A DNA stretch of 5,155 nucleotides from SG8-40 sp035528435. Lineage in GTDB: Bacteria; Pseudomonadota; Gammaproteobacteria; Burkholderiales; Eutrophovitaceae. Where the stretch lies: contig DATKYN010000202.1 of NCBI GenBank assembly GCA_035528435.1, forward strand, positions 1-5,155. Direction: 5' to 3'. Each line of letters begins with the position of its first letter. Position 1 is the stretch's first letter. The notes under the pieces were generated by a model that worked only from the letters and a program-made list of their open reading frames with translations, did no database searches and was not told the DNA's origin. The translations under genes and the position numbers were made by a program. Below are positions 1-4,822 of the stretch, one piece after another.

Positions 1-1
1 G

Positions 2-127
2 CGTTATGATAACGAATCGGGCAAAGGCGATCACAAGCACATTGGCAACAAAGAGAGCGATTATAATTTCACCGACATTGACAGATTGCTTGCTGATTTT
101 TGGAACGAGGTAGGGAGGCTCACATGA
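2..127 (+). CDS. tumE: TumE-family toxin, C-terminal fragment (cut by window start)
   Basis: The only open frame entering from the left edge gives 41 C-terminal residues. They begin RYDNESGKGDHKHIG and end in an acidic/aromatic helix (DIDRLLADFWNEV) before TGA at 125-127. The RYDN...GDHKHIG stretch followed by a D-x-D-x-LL-x-DFW helix matches what I know of the C-terminus of TumE-family toxins (DUF6516), small proteins of type II toxin-antitoxin modules. The stop overlaps the next gene's start as ATGA (124-127), so the pair is almost certainly one operon with translational coupling, toxin first. The N-terminal part and promoter lie outside the window, so intactness cannot be judged. The family call rests on this short tail plus the matching partner gene. 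Confidence 0.75.
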   Translation, partial: RYDNESGKGDHKHIGNKESDYNFTDIDRLLADFWNEVGRLT

Positions 128-471
128 ATACAGTCACACTCGGGATCGCGACTCGCGACCAGGTAAACAAGCGGTTTAAGGCGGCCATGGGCGGGAAATC
201 TCAAGGCAGCTTTATTTCGTTCGAATCCTTAGAAACACTGTTGAAAGTCTTGAGCATTAAACGCTGGCAAATTATTGATGCATTAACCGGAATCGAGCCT
301 GTATCAATCCGTGAAGCTGCGCGCCTGGTCAATCGTGATGTGAAAGCTGTTCACGGCGATATCCATGCTTTACTCAATGCCGGTATTCTTCGGAAAGAGG
401 ATAACAAGATAAGCTTTCCGTTCGACAGGGTACGCGTTGATTTTGAGCTACCGCAGATTGCTTTAGGGTAG
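124..471 (+). CDS. tumA: TumE partner antitoxin, HVO_A0114-type winged-helix DNA-binding protein
   Basis: A 115-residue protein with ATG at 124, preceded by AGGGAGG (112-118) at a 5-nt spacing. A TTG at 100 in the same frame is upstream of this ribosome site and is not preferred. Residues about 35-57 form a helix pair (SLETLLKVLSIKRWQIIDAL). Residues about 60-90 are a winged helix-turn-helix (SIREAARLVNRDVKAVHGDI, then a second helix ending NAGIL), and residues 91-108 form the wing. This arrangement matches the HVO_A0114 group of putative DNA-binding proteins that commonly accompany TumE toxins. The likely role, inferred, is to neutralise the toxin and repress the shared promoter. The gene overlaps the toxin by 4 nt and seems intact. 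Exact naming as TumA is less certain than the domain call. Confidence 0.8.
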   Translation: MNTVTLGIATRDQVNKRFKAAMGGKSQGSFISFESLETLLKVLSIKRWQIIDALTGIEPVSIREAARLVNRDVKAVHGDIHALLNAGILRKEDNKISFPFDRVRVDFELPQIALG

Positions 472-479
472 AACGAACA

Positions 480-523
480 GATTCGGGGTCACGAGATTCG
501 CAGGATTCTGAGATTCGGGGTCA
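480..523 (+). repeat. Direct repeats of GATTCGGGGTCA with extra GATTC copies
   Basis: The 12-mer GATTCGGGGTCA occurs at 480-491 and again at 512-523. Two further GATTC words lie between them (495-499 and 504-508). The second 12-mer overlaps the left arm of the inverted repeat at 517-579, so the direct repeats look like the duplicated outer border of that element. It lies 8 bases after the antitoxin stop codon. Nothing here looks coding. Confidence 0.7.
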
Positions 524-579
524 GGCCTTGCATTTGACTCAGTTATTCGTACCGGTTGTGAGATGTAAGGCCTGACCCC
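517..579. repeat. 63-bp REP/RAYT-like palindromic element
   Basis: GGGGTCAGGCCTT (517-529) is perfectly repeated in inverse as AAGGCCTGACCCC (567-579). The arms extend to 22 bp each (517-538 and 558-579) with 19 of 22 positions paired around a 19-nt loop. From memory, hairpins with GGGGTCAGG and CCTGACCCC ends recur in many proteobacterial genomes near Y1 (RAYT/IS200-like) transposase genes, which suggests a non-autonomous mobile palindrome; no transposase gene is in the window. It sits between convergent-free units (antitoxin end, permease start), so a terminator-like role in RNA is also possible, although no T-run follows. The structure is certain; the family assignment is moderate. Confidence 0.7.
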
Positions 580-626
580 TTATCTGACCGCGGTGGTTGT
601 CTCATTCAGCGCATACTCCCATGATT

Positions 627-655
627 TTAAGCGTTAGGCCTACCGAGGCTATATT
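627..655 (+). promoter_or_regulatory. Possible promoter of the permease gene
   Basis: TATATT at 650-655 fits a -10 box (5 of 6). TTAAGC at 627-632, 17 nt upstream, is a poor -35 (3 of 6). A second TATATT lies at 670-675, and the whole 650-675 stretch is AT-rich against its surroundings. The placement 40 bases before the permease start is sensible, but the -35 is weak and overlaps the GTTAGGC motif. Confidence 0.3.
629..639 (+). other. Integron-like core site (GTTAGGC), left of permease gene
   Basis: AAGCGTTAGGC carries the GTTRRRY core (633-639) that ends attC/attI sites in integrons. A complementary GCCTAAC core lies just after the permease gene (1910-1916). I do not see a convincing folded attC arm upstream: the nearest partner, GCCTGAC at 570-576, has one mismatch and little internal symmetry. 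Each 7-mer alone could occur by chance in 5 kb. Read this as a candidate cassette border only. Confidence 0.2.
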
Positions 656-694
656 CGTAATTGCATATTTATATTGCAGAAGACGGAGACAAGT

Positions 695-1897
695 ATGAGC
701 TTTTGGCAACTCTATGGCGAAGCTGTTAAGACTGCAGTTGGATTTTTCTGGAAATCGGGCTGGGCTTTCGTATTGGGTTACTGGGTTAGTGCAATGATCC
801 AGGCGTTCGTGCCGAAGGGCCGGTTGACGCCCTACATGGGCAAGGCCAACCTCACCAGTATATCGCTCGCAGCGCTGTTTGGTGCGGCTTCTTCATCCTG
901 TTCGTTTGCTGCGCTTGCGGCTGCCCGCGCACTGGTGCTCAAGGGCGTCAATTTCGTGGCGGCGGTTGCTTTCATGTTTGCTTCCACCAATCTGGTCATC
1001 GAGCTCGGAATTCTGATTTTAATTTTTTTGGGGTGGCAATTTTTGGCTGCGGAGGTTATCGGTGGGGTGATTCTTATCGCCATCAGCAGCGTTCTGATCA
1101 AACTGACCTACCCGAAACACTGGTTCAAAGTAGCTCGCGAGAGGGTGGAAGATCAGGCCGGCGACGAGGAGTCGAACTTTGACTGGCGTCAGCGGATCCG
1201 TAGCCGTGAAGGCTGGAACCTCGTGGGCCACAGCTTCGTCTCGGACTGGAAAATGGTATGGGAAGAAATACTCATTGGCTTCACTGTCGCCGGGTTCGTG
1301 GCGGTGCTGGTTCCGACCGGGGTATGGGAAAGTATCTTCCTGATCGATGCGCGCGGCGATCTGCCGGATTGGTTGATCGCACTGGAGAATGCAGCAATAG
1401 CACCGTTTGTTGCGGCTATGACTTTCATCGGATCGATGGGCAACATTCCCATTGCCACGGTGTTGAACGCCAATGGAGTGATGTTTGCTGGCATCATGGG
1501 CTTCATTTATTCGGATCTGATGGTGCCGCCACTGGTGATGATCAATGCCAAGTACTACGGTTGGCGGGTGGCCCTTTACATCGCTGCTGTGATGTATGTG
1601 AGCATCGTGGCAACAGCGTTGATCCTGAATTTCCTGTTCGGGGCGCTAGGCATTACACCGGAAAGTGGCCGCAAGGTCGTGGACGTCGCGCAGTTTTCCT
1701 TTGACTATACCTTCTACATGAACCTCGTGTTTATCGCCGTGGCAGCGGGACTTTTTTGGCTGCACCGACGGTACCAGCGCGAGGCAGACATGCATCACAA
1801 GATGAAACATGGTGTCGGACTGAAGCGCATCATTGCATTGTTGTTTCTGGCAGTATTGCTGGTCGGCCTGGTTGTGTTTTTTGTTACCAATAGTTAA
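695..1897 (+). CDS. YraQ/ArsP-like (DUF318) membrane permease
   Basis: A 400-residue, strongly hydrophobic inner-membrane protein. ATG at 695 is preceded by GGAG (685-688) at 6 nt; the in-frame TTG at 674 has no such site. About ten membrane segments are visible. The first group is roughly residues 12-137, followed by a charged cytoplasmic-type loop at about 140-188 and a second group at about 190-318. Two terminal segments lie near 340-356 and 376-397, separated by a basic, His-containing stretch (MHHKMKH, 366-372). Each half carries a family hallmark: GAASSSCSFAA (63-73, with the protein's only cysteine, Cys69) and GSMGNIPIA (246-254), followed by a YSDLMVPP segment and KYYG. These fit the permease family that includes YraQ and the organoarsenical exporter ArsP. 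The substrate cannot be read from sequence: trivalent methylated arsenicals or other soft metals are possible, but no ars genes are nearby. It appears intact and monocistronic. Confidence 0.85.
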   Translation: MSFWQLYGEAVKTAVGFFWKSGWAFVLGYWVSAMIQAFVPKGRLTPYMGKANLTSISLAALFGAASSSCSFAALAAARALVLKGVNFVAAVAFMFASTNLVIELGILILIFLGWQFLAAEVIGGVILIAISSVLIKLTYPKHWFKVARERVEDQAGDEESNFDWRQRIRSREGWNLVGHSFVSDWKMVWEEILIGFTVAGFVAVLVPTGVWESIFLIDARGDLPDWLIALENAAIAPFVAAMTFIGSMGNIPIATVLNANGVMFAGIMGFIYSDLMVPPLVMINAKYYGWRVALYIAAVMYVSIVATALILNFLFGALGITPESGRKVVDVAQFSFDYTFYMNLVFIAVAAGLFWLHRRYQREADMHHKMKHGVGLKRIIALLFLAVLLVGLVVFFVTNS

Positions 1898-1909
1898 AAC
1901 TACGCTTGA

Positions 1910-1945
1910 GCCTAACAACCGGACGCACTCGGACGATTGTTAACA
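1910..1945 (+). other. Integron-like GCCTAAC core with small dyad, right of permease gene
   Basis: GCCTAAC (1910-1916) matches the RYYYAAC core that opens an attC site, and the next bases (AACCGGACGC) resemble attC inner sequence. A small dyad, TAACAA (1913-1918) with TTGTTA (1937-1942), closes around 18 nt. The right end, GTTAACA (1939-1945), does not satisfy GTTRRRY, so a full attC is not present; it would be truncated or decayed. The dyad could also simply lie in the leader of the next gene. It begins 12 bases after the permease stop codon. Confidence 0.2.
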
Positions 1946-1951
1946 TGAATC

Positions 1952-2287
1952 ATGTCTAAATCTAAGCTTGGCTTCAACGGGGCATGGTCTATGGCCGTTG
2001 GCGGCATGGTCGGCGGCGGTATTTTCTCGACACTCGGTGTGGTTGTCGGTATCGCCGGTGCCTGGGCATGGCTCAGTTTCGCAGCCGCGGGTCTCATCGC
2101 CCTGACCGCGGGATATAGCTACGTCAAGCTGGCCGCCTATTACGGCGAAGGGGGCGGAGCGTTCACTTTTCTGCGCGAGATCAATGCAGAGGGTTTCGCC
2201 GGTGGCCTCTCGTGGGTTCTTATCATCGGCTACGTGCTCACAGCGGGGTATTCGATCAACCGATGCTGGAATGGGTGTTCGCTATGA
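1952..2287 (+). pseudogene. APC-family amino-acid permease, truncated after about 101 residues
   Basis: The frame opens at ATG 1952 and gives 111 residues to TGA at 2285. Residues 12-32 hold the unwound first membrane helix of the APC superfamily (GGMVGGGIFSTLG, 17-29, with the G-x-G-I-F substrate motif). A second helix spans about 38-60, then comes YYGEGGGAFTFLRE (63-76), and a third helix begins near 85 (GGLSWVLIIGYVLTAGYS). Family members normally continue to ten or more helices and over 400 residues. Here resemblance stops near residue 102 and the last residues (NRCWNGCSL) look unrelated. The break at about 2256 coincides with the left end of an inverted-repeat element at 2257. No remaining part of the permease is found downstream, so sequence was lost as well as interrupted. 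There is no good ribosome site before the ATG. A transporter of three helices would not function, so this is read as a gene remnant. Confidence 0.8.
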
Positions 2288-2358
2288 TTATCGCGTTTGC
2301 CAGGGGATTTCCCGAAACACGCGCCTGTGAGGCGCGTGTTGAGTGGCAGCATCGGTTG
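2257..2358. repeat. 102-bp element with perfect 12-bp terminal inverted repeats
   Basis: CAACCGATGCTG (2257-2268) and CAGCATCGGTTG (2347-2358) are exact inverse copies bracketing 78 bp that contain a strong internal hairpin (2316-2340). The left end falls at the point where permease homology ceases. This is the layout of a miniature inverted-repeat element or of a folded RNA. No target-site duplication is visible: the flanks are ATTCGAT on the left and TCCTAAC on the right. No transposase is nearby. Similarity to named elements is not recognised. Confidence 0.5.
2316..2340. repeat. Perfect 10-bp GC-rich hairpin
   Basis: AACACGCGCC (2316-2325) pairs perfectly with GGCGCGTGTT (2331-2340) across a 5-nt loop (TGTGA). 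Neither strand shows a T-run after the stem, so it is not a classical intrinsic terminator. It may still end or stabilise transcripts between the truncated permease and the convergent sodB gene. It lies inside the 102-bp inverted-repeat element. Confidence 0.6.
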
Positions 2359-2372
2359 TCCTAACAGGTCAT

Positions 2373-2395
2373 TGTCGCATCGGTATGGCGCGACA
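2373..2395. repeat. Small 6-bp stem-loop
   Basis: TGTCGC (2373-2378) and GCGACA (2390-2395) are inverse copies around an 11-nt loop. It is one of three stem-loops packed into the 170 bases between the truncated permease and sodB. Alone it is weak and could be chance. No coding frame or promoter is apparent in the rest of 2359-2425. Confidence 0.25.
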
Positions 2396-2425
2396 TAACA
2401 GCGTCCGTCCGGCACCCGCACTTTA

Positions 2426-2446
2426 GACGCGGGCTCGGCCCGCGTC
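2426..2446 (-). terminator. Likely sodB transcript-end hairpin
   Basis: GACGCGGGC (2426-2434) and GCCCGCGTC (2438-2446) form a perfect 9-bp stem with a TCG loop, starting 9 bases after the sodB stop codon as read on the minus strand. The bases after it on that strand are TAAAGTG rather than a U-run, so it is an imperfect intrinsic terminator. It may instead be a 3'-end stabilising stem or a bidirectional element between converging genes. Confidence 0.5.
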
Positions 2447-2455
2447 GCGGCAGCG

Positions 2456-3094
2456 TCAGGCCGTTTTAGCGTAAGCGGTTTGCTGCGCGGACGAGTCGCC
2501 GCCGGGCGCCGATTGCAGGTAGTTGCTGGCGACGAAATCCCAGTCAACCAGTTTCCAGAACGCATCGATGTAGTCCGGTCTTGCATTGCGATAGTCGATG
2601 TAATAGGCGTGCTCCCAAACGTCACAGGTCAGCAGCGGCTGCAGATCTTGCCGCAGCGGGTTATCGGCATCGTCGGTATTGACGATGTCTAGCTCGCCGT
2701 TCGGTTTTTTCACCAACCAGGTCCATCCTGAACCGAAATTAGCGGTTGCGGCCGCCTTGAATTTTCCCCTGAATTTCTCGAAATCACCAAAGCTGTCGTC
2801 GATCGCCGTGGCGAGTTTGGCATCGGGCTTGCCACCGCCATCGGGACTCATGCAGGACCAGTAAAAACTGTGGTTCCACACCTGGGTGCCGTTGTTGAAC
2901 AGGCTACCGCTCGCGCGCCGGATGATGTCTTCAAGCGTTGCCGACTCGAACTCGCTGCCCTCGAGTTCCTTGTTGAGTTTCGTCACGTAGGATGCATGAT
3001 GCTTGCCGTGGTGATATTTCAGGGTCTCGGCACTGATGTGCGGTTCCAGTGCGTCTTCGGGATAGGGAAGTTTTGCAAGTTCATGCTGTTTCAC
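2456..3094 (-). CDS. sodB: Iron superoxide dismutase
   Basis: A 212-residue cytoplasmic enzyme that converts superoxide to oxygen and hydrogen peroxide. The four metal ligands of the Fe/Mn-SOD family are all present: His28 (in ETLKYHHGKHH), His75 (QVWNH), Asp158 and His162 (CDVWEHAYYIDY). Gln71 in FNNGTQ, rather than the MnSOD-type Gly/His pattern, argues for iron. Tyr36 and the Glu161-His162 pair that bridges the dimer are kept. The N-terminal helical domain covers about residues 1-90 and the alpha/beta C-terminal domain about 95-193. The start is GTG (3094-3092), fixed by AAGGAGA (3107-3101) at 6-nt spacing. After residue 193 an 18-residue tail, rich in Gly, Ser, Gln and Ala, extends past the E. 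coli enzyme's end. It converges with the truncated permease gene. A second, fragmentary SOD C-terminus lies on the opposite strand at 3356-3553. Confidence 0.96.
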   Translation of the reverse strand: MKQHELAKLPYPEDALEPHISAETLKYHHGKHHASYVTKLNKELEGSEFESATLEDIIRRASGSLFNNGTQVWNHSFYWSCMSPDGGGKPDAKLATAIDDSFGDFEKFRGKFKAAATANFGSGWTWLVKKPNGELDIVNTDDADNPLRQDLQPLLTCDVWEHAYYIDYRNARPDYIDAFWKLVDWDFVASNYLQSAPGGDSSAQQTAYAKTA

Positions 3095-3100
3095 TGTTGA

Positions 3101-3107
3101 TCTCCTT
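3101..3107 (-). promoter_or_regulatory. Ribosome binding site deciding the GTG start of sodB
   Basis: Read on the minus strand, AAGGAGA is followed by six bases (TCAACA) and then GTG. There is no alternative ATG with a ribosome site nearby, so the GTG start is well supported. Confidence 0.85.
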
Positions 3108-3151
3108 GGCTTGTATGTGATTGAAAATGCGTCGACGATCGGGCCGACACC

Positions 3152-3171
3152 TTTATATGGCCTTTACTATT
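3152..3171 (-). promoter_or_regulatory. Candidate sodB -10 region(s)
   Basis: Two -10-like words are seen on the minus strand. AATAGT (3171-3166, 4 of 6) would start transcription near 3159. TATAAA (3157-3152, 5 of 6) would start it near 3145. Neither has a good -35 box 17 nt upstream (TATAAA would have TCGTTC). Poor -35 boxes are typical of promoters that need an activator. With the AATAGT choice, the dyad at 3193-3208 is centred about 41.5 bases upstream of the predicted start, the standard class II position of FNR/CRP-type activators. Confidence 0.35.
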
Positions 3172-3192
3172 GCAGAACGATCCCGTCAGCGC

Positions 3193-3208
3193 ATTGAAAA
3201 TAGTCAAT
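3193..3208. promoter_or_regulatory. FNR/CRP-family-like dyad upstream of sodB
   Basis: ATTGA (3193-3197) and TCAAT (3204-3208) are inverse copies with 6 bases between, giving the TTGA-N6-TCAA core of FNR-type sites. Against TTGAT-N4-ATCAA it matches 8 of 10 positions. It lies about 100 bases before the sodB start codon. A Crp/Fnr regulator with the matching E-x-x-S-R recognition helix is encoded at 3793-4521. Binding is inferred only. Confidence 0.4.
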
Positions 3209-3355
3209 CGGCCGACCGATCATCGGTGTCCAGTGGCATCCCGAATACTTGCTCTACATGCCTTCCCAGCTCGCCCTTTTCCGCTGGCTCCTGTCACATG
3301 CGAAGCAATGATTTCCGGCCTGTTGCTGTTGCGCCAGGCATTTCTCGCTACCCTC
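3209..3355. other. Stretch between sodB promoter region and SOD fragment, no gene seen
   Basis: Open frames cross this stretch, but their translations resemble nothing I recognise. They do not look like the N-terminal part of a superoxide dismutase. The DNA between the sodB upstream dyad and the SOD fragment is therefore read as non-coding or fully decayed sequence. No clear hairpin or promoter toward the fragment is visible. Confidence 0.5.
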
Positions 3356-3553
3356 GACAACAAGCTGAAAATCGTCAACGCTGACGATGTCGGCAATCCG
3401 CTCACCCACATCAGGCGCACATTACTGATCTGCGACGCCTGGAAACACGCCTGTTACATCGACTATCGCAACGCAAGACCGGACTACATCGAGGCATTCT
3501 GGCAACGGGTCAACCGGGATTTCGTGGCCCCGAACTTTGCACCCCGATCGTAG
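3356..3553 (+). pseudogene. C-terminal superoxide dismutase fragment (relic of a second SOD)
   Basis: The translation from about 3356 to TAG at 3551 aligns without gaps to the C-terminal domain of the nearby SodB. From SodB Leu135 to Asn191, 37 of 57 residues are identical. The strongest match is YIDYRNARPDYI: 3455-3492 matches the reverse complement of 2565-2602 at 37 of 38 bases. The metal ligands of this half, Asp (3434-3436) and His (3446-3448), are kept. The dimer-bridging Glu is Lys (CDAWKHACY), and a conserved Trp near the end is Arg (NRDF in place of DWDF). The first 130 or so residues, with the other two ligands His28 and His75, are absent, so it cannot be an active enzyme alone. It probably derives from a duplicated, inverted and then truncated sod gene. 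The frame is still open and ends cleanly, which leaves room for a recombination partner role. Confidence 0.85.
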
Positions 3554-3792
3554 CTCCCGCAAAACACGCCACCATCTTACGCTGGCGTTGGCGTTGTCCG
3601 GGTGAAAAATCTTTTCCCGACCAGCCCCTGAAATCCTGCCAGGCCGCCGCTGTGCGCGACCTGGGGCTGTTAACGAGGCATTTGCTGTGGTTCGCTGATC
3701 GGCTCTGCGGGTGGTCCGTTGACAGCCTGAGAAATTGTCTTTTTACAGTGGCCCGTTTGCTTTATCCTTGGCGCTCGCAAAAGGGCCAGGCA
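3554..3792. other. Intergenic region before the Crp/Fnr gene
   Basis: About 240 bases without a convincing gene. The frame of the downstream regulator stays open back to a GTG at 3652, but the extra 47 residues contain a promoter-like sequence and are not expected in the family. A 6-bp stem (ACGCCA 3566-3571 with TGGCGT 3583-3588) and a bulged GG-GAAAA/TTTTC-CC stem (3601-3618) are present; both are weak. The useful content is the promoter near 3719-3747. Confidence 0.5.
3719..3747 (+). promoter_or_regulatory. Probable promoter of the Crp/Fnr regulator gene
   Basis: A perfect TTGACA -35 box (3719-3724) is followed after 17 bases by TTTACA (3742-3747), a weak -10 (3 of 6). Transcription would begin near 3754, giving a leader of about 40 bases to the ATG at 3793. 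No dyad of the TTGA-N6-TCAA type is seen here, so autoregulation through that motif is not supported. Confidence 0.45.
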
Positions 3793-4521
3793 ATGGGCAT
3801 CGAGACTGCCGATCAGAATGAAGACAGGGACGTTACGGCTAGCAGCGAACGCGCGGCCGAATTGCTCGAGGTCGGCTTGCCCGGGTCGGTCATCGACTGC
3901 CTGGGGGACACTATTGCCGCTTCAAGCCTGTGGCGGTACGCGCCTGGAGACACGATCTACCAGGCGGATAGCGAGGTCGAGGCGCTGTACCTGGTGTGTA
4001 GCGGCCGTATCAAGCTGCTCAGTTTTTCCAGGGATGGCGACGCCCGTATCGTACGCTTGCACAATCGCGGCTCGATCCTGGGCCTGGGCGGATTGCTCGG
4101 AGAAACCAACGACCATATGGCGGTCGCCATCGACGAGGTCAGCCTTTACCAGATTCCGATCGGCCTGATCAAGACGATCAGTGACAGGGATAACGAAGCC
4201 TATTGCCGTTTGCTGGAATATCTCAATGAATACCTGAAGGCGGCCGATACATGGATTACCGATTTTTCGACCGGGGGTATACGTGGTCGCGTAGCCCGGC
4301 TGCTCCTTTACCTGATGCGACACGACGATTCAACCTCGCAGCATGATGTCACCTTGCTGACGGTCAACGAGATGGCCGAGGTCCTCGGCGTCACTCCGGA
4401 GAGCGTGAGTCGCGCGATGGCGGGGTTTAAGCGCCTGGAAATTTTGCTGCCTTTTGACGGTAGTTCCCAGCATACCTTCCATTGTAATTTCGAGGCGCTG
4501 TCCGGCGAAGCCGAATCATGA
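3793..4521 (+). CDS. Crp/Fnr-family transcriptional regulator, FNR-type recognition helix
   Basis: A 242-residue cytoplasmic DNA-binding protein. ATG at 3793 follows AAGGG (3781-3785) at 7 nt and gives the usual family length. The cyclic-nucleotide-binding-like beta-roll spans about residues 35-125 (YAPGDTIYQADS at 49-60, LVCSGRIKLL at 67-76). The dimerisation helix is about 130-155. A C-terminal helix-turn-helix lies at about 186-216 (LLTVNEMAEVLGVTPESVSR, 188-207). In the recognition helix, Glu203, Ser206 and Arg207 line up with FNR Glu209, Ser212 and Arg213, which read TTGAT. The cAMP-contacting Glu and Arg-Ser of CRP are not seen in the loop GSILGLGGLLGETNDHM (93-109). There is no N-terminal cysteine cluster, so neither cAMP nor a [4Fe-4S] cluster is predicted and the signal is unknown. 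Matching dyads stand before sodB and the sll1863-like gene. Confidence 0.9.
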   Translation: MGIETADQNEDRDVTASSERAAELLEVGLPGSVIDCLGDTIAASSLWRYAPGDTIYQADSEVEALYLVCSGRIKLLSFSRDGDARIVRLHNRGSILGLGGLLGETNDHMAVAIDEVSLYQIPIGLIKTISDRDNEAYCRLLEYLNEYLKAADTWITDFSTGGIRGRVARLLLYLMRHDDSTSQHDVTLLTVNEMAEVLGVTPESVSRAMAGFKRLEILLPFDGSSQHTFHCNFEALSGEAES

Positions 4522-4527
4522 ATGCCC

Positions 4528-4563
4528 GGCCGCGCCAGTTGCCGAAATGATGGCGCCGCGGCC
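4528..4563 (+). terminator. GC-rich hairpin just after the regulator gene
   Basis: GGCCGCGCCA (4528-4537) pairs with TGGCGC (4551-4556) and GGCC (4560-4563), leaving CGC (4557-4559) bulged and a 13-nt loop. An alternative 7-bp pairing is GGCCGCG with CGCGGCC (4557-4563). It starts 6 bases after the regulator's stop codon. No T-run follows, so its action as an intrinsic terminator is uncertain. Confidence 0.35.
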
Positions 4564-4822
4564 AGGCCGGGGCCAGCACCCCGGGTACTTCCAGCCCAGG
4601 CTCGATCTTCGCCGACAATAAACTGCCAGTCCATGAATATCGCGATTACGATTCCCGGTCCCACCACCAGGTTGGGCGAGGCCGGCAGGAAGGCGAGCGA
4701 GGGCACCACGCTCGACATCCAGAAAAGACCGACGCCGCTGACAGCCGTTATTTTCCGTGGTTGTAAAAACTCGGTAATGCGTTCCTTCCTGGAATTCGGT
4801 ATCCCTGTGACCGCGCACGGAA

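Noticed and set aside
570..639. Complete 70-bp attC site from GCCTGAC to GTTAGGC
   Set aside because: The left core has a mismatch and the inside shows almost no inverted symmetry, so only the right core is kept as a candidate.
674..694. TTG start for the permease
   Set aside because: GGAG at 685-688 is correctly spaced for ATG 695, and the extra residues add nothing known in the family.
1258..1704. Plus-strand open frame of 148 codons inside the permease gene
   Set aside because: It overlaps a clear membrane protein in another frame, and its composition (many Arg, Gly, Cys) is typical of a shadow frame.
2480..3100. Plus-strand open frames opposite sodB
   Set aside because: They are antisense shadows of a well-conserved enzyme gene.
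3652..3792. N-terminal extension of the Crp/Fnr gene from GTG at 3652
   Set aside because: It contains a TTGACA promoter-like sequence, gives an atypical 289-residue length, and a ribosome site fits the ATG at 3793.
3793..4521. True oxygen-sensing FNR or cAMP-binding CRP
   Set aside because: The N-terminal Fe-S cysteine cluster is missing and the CRP cAMP-contact residues are not seen, so only the family and helix type are claimed.
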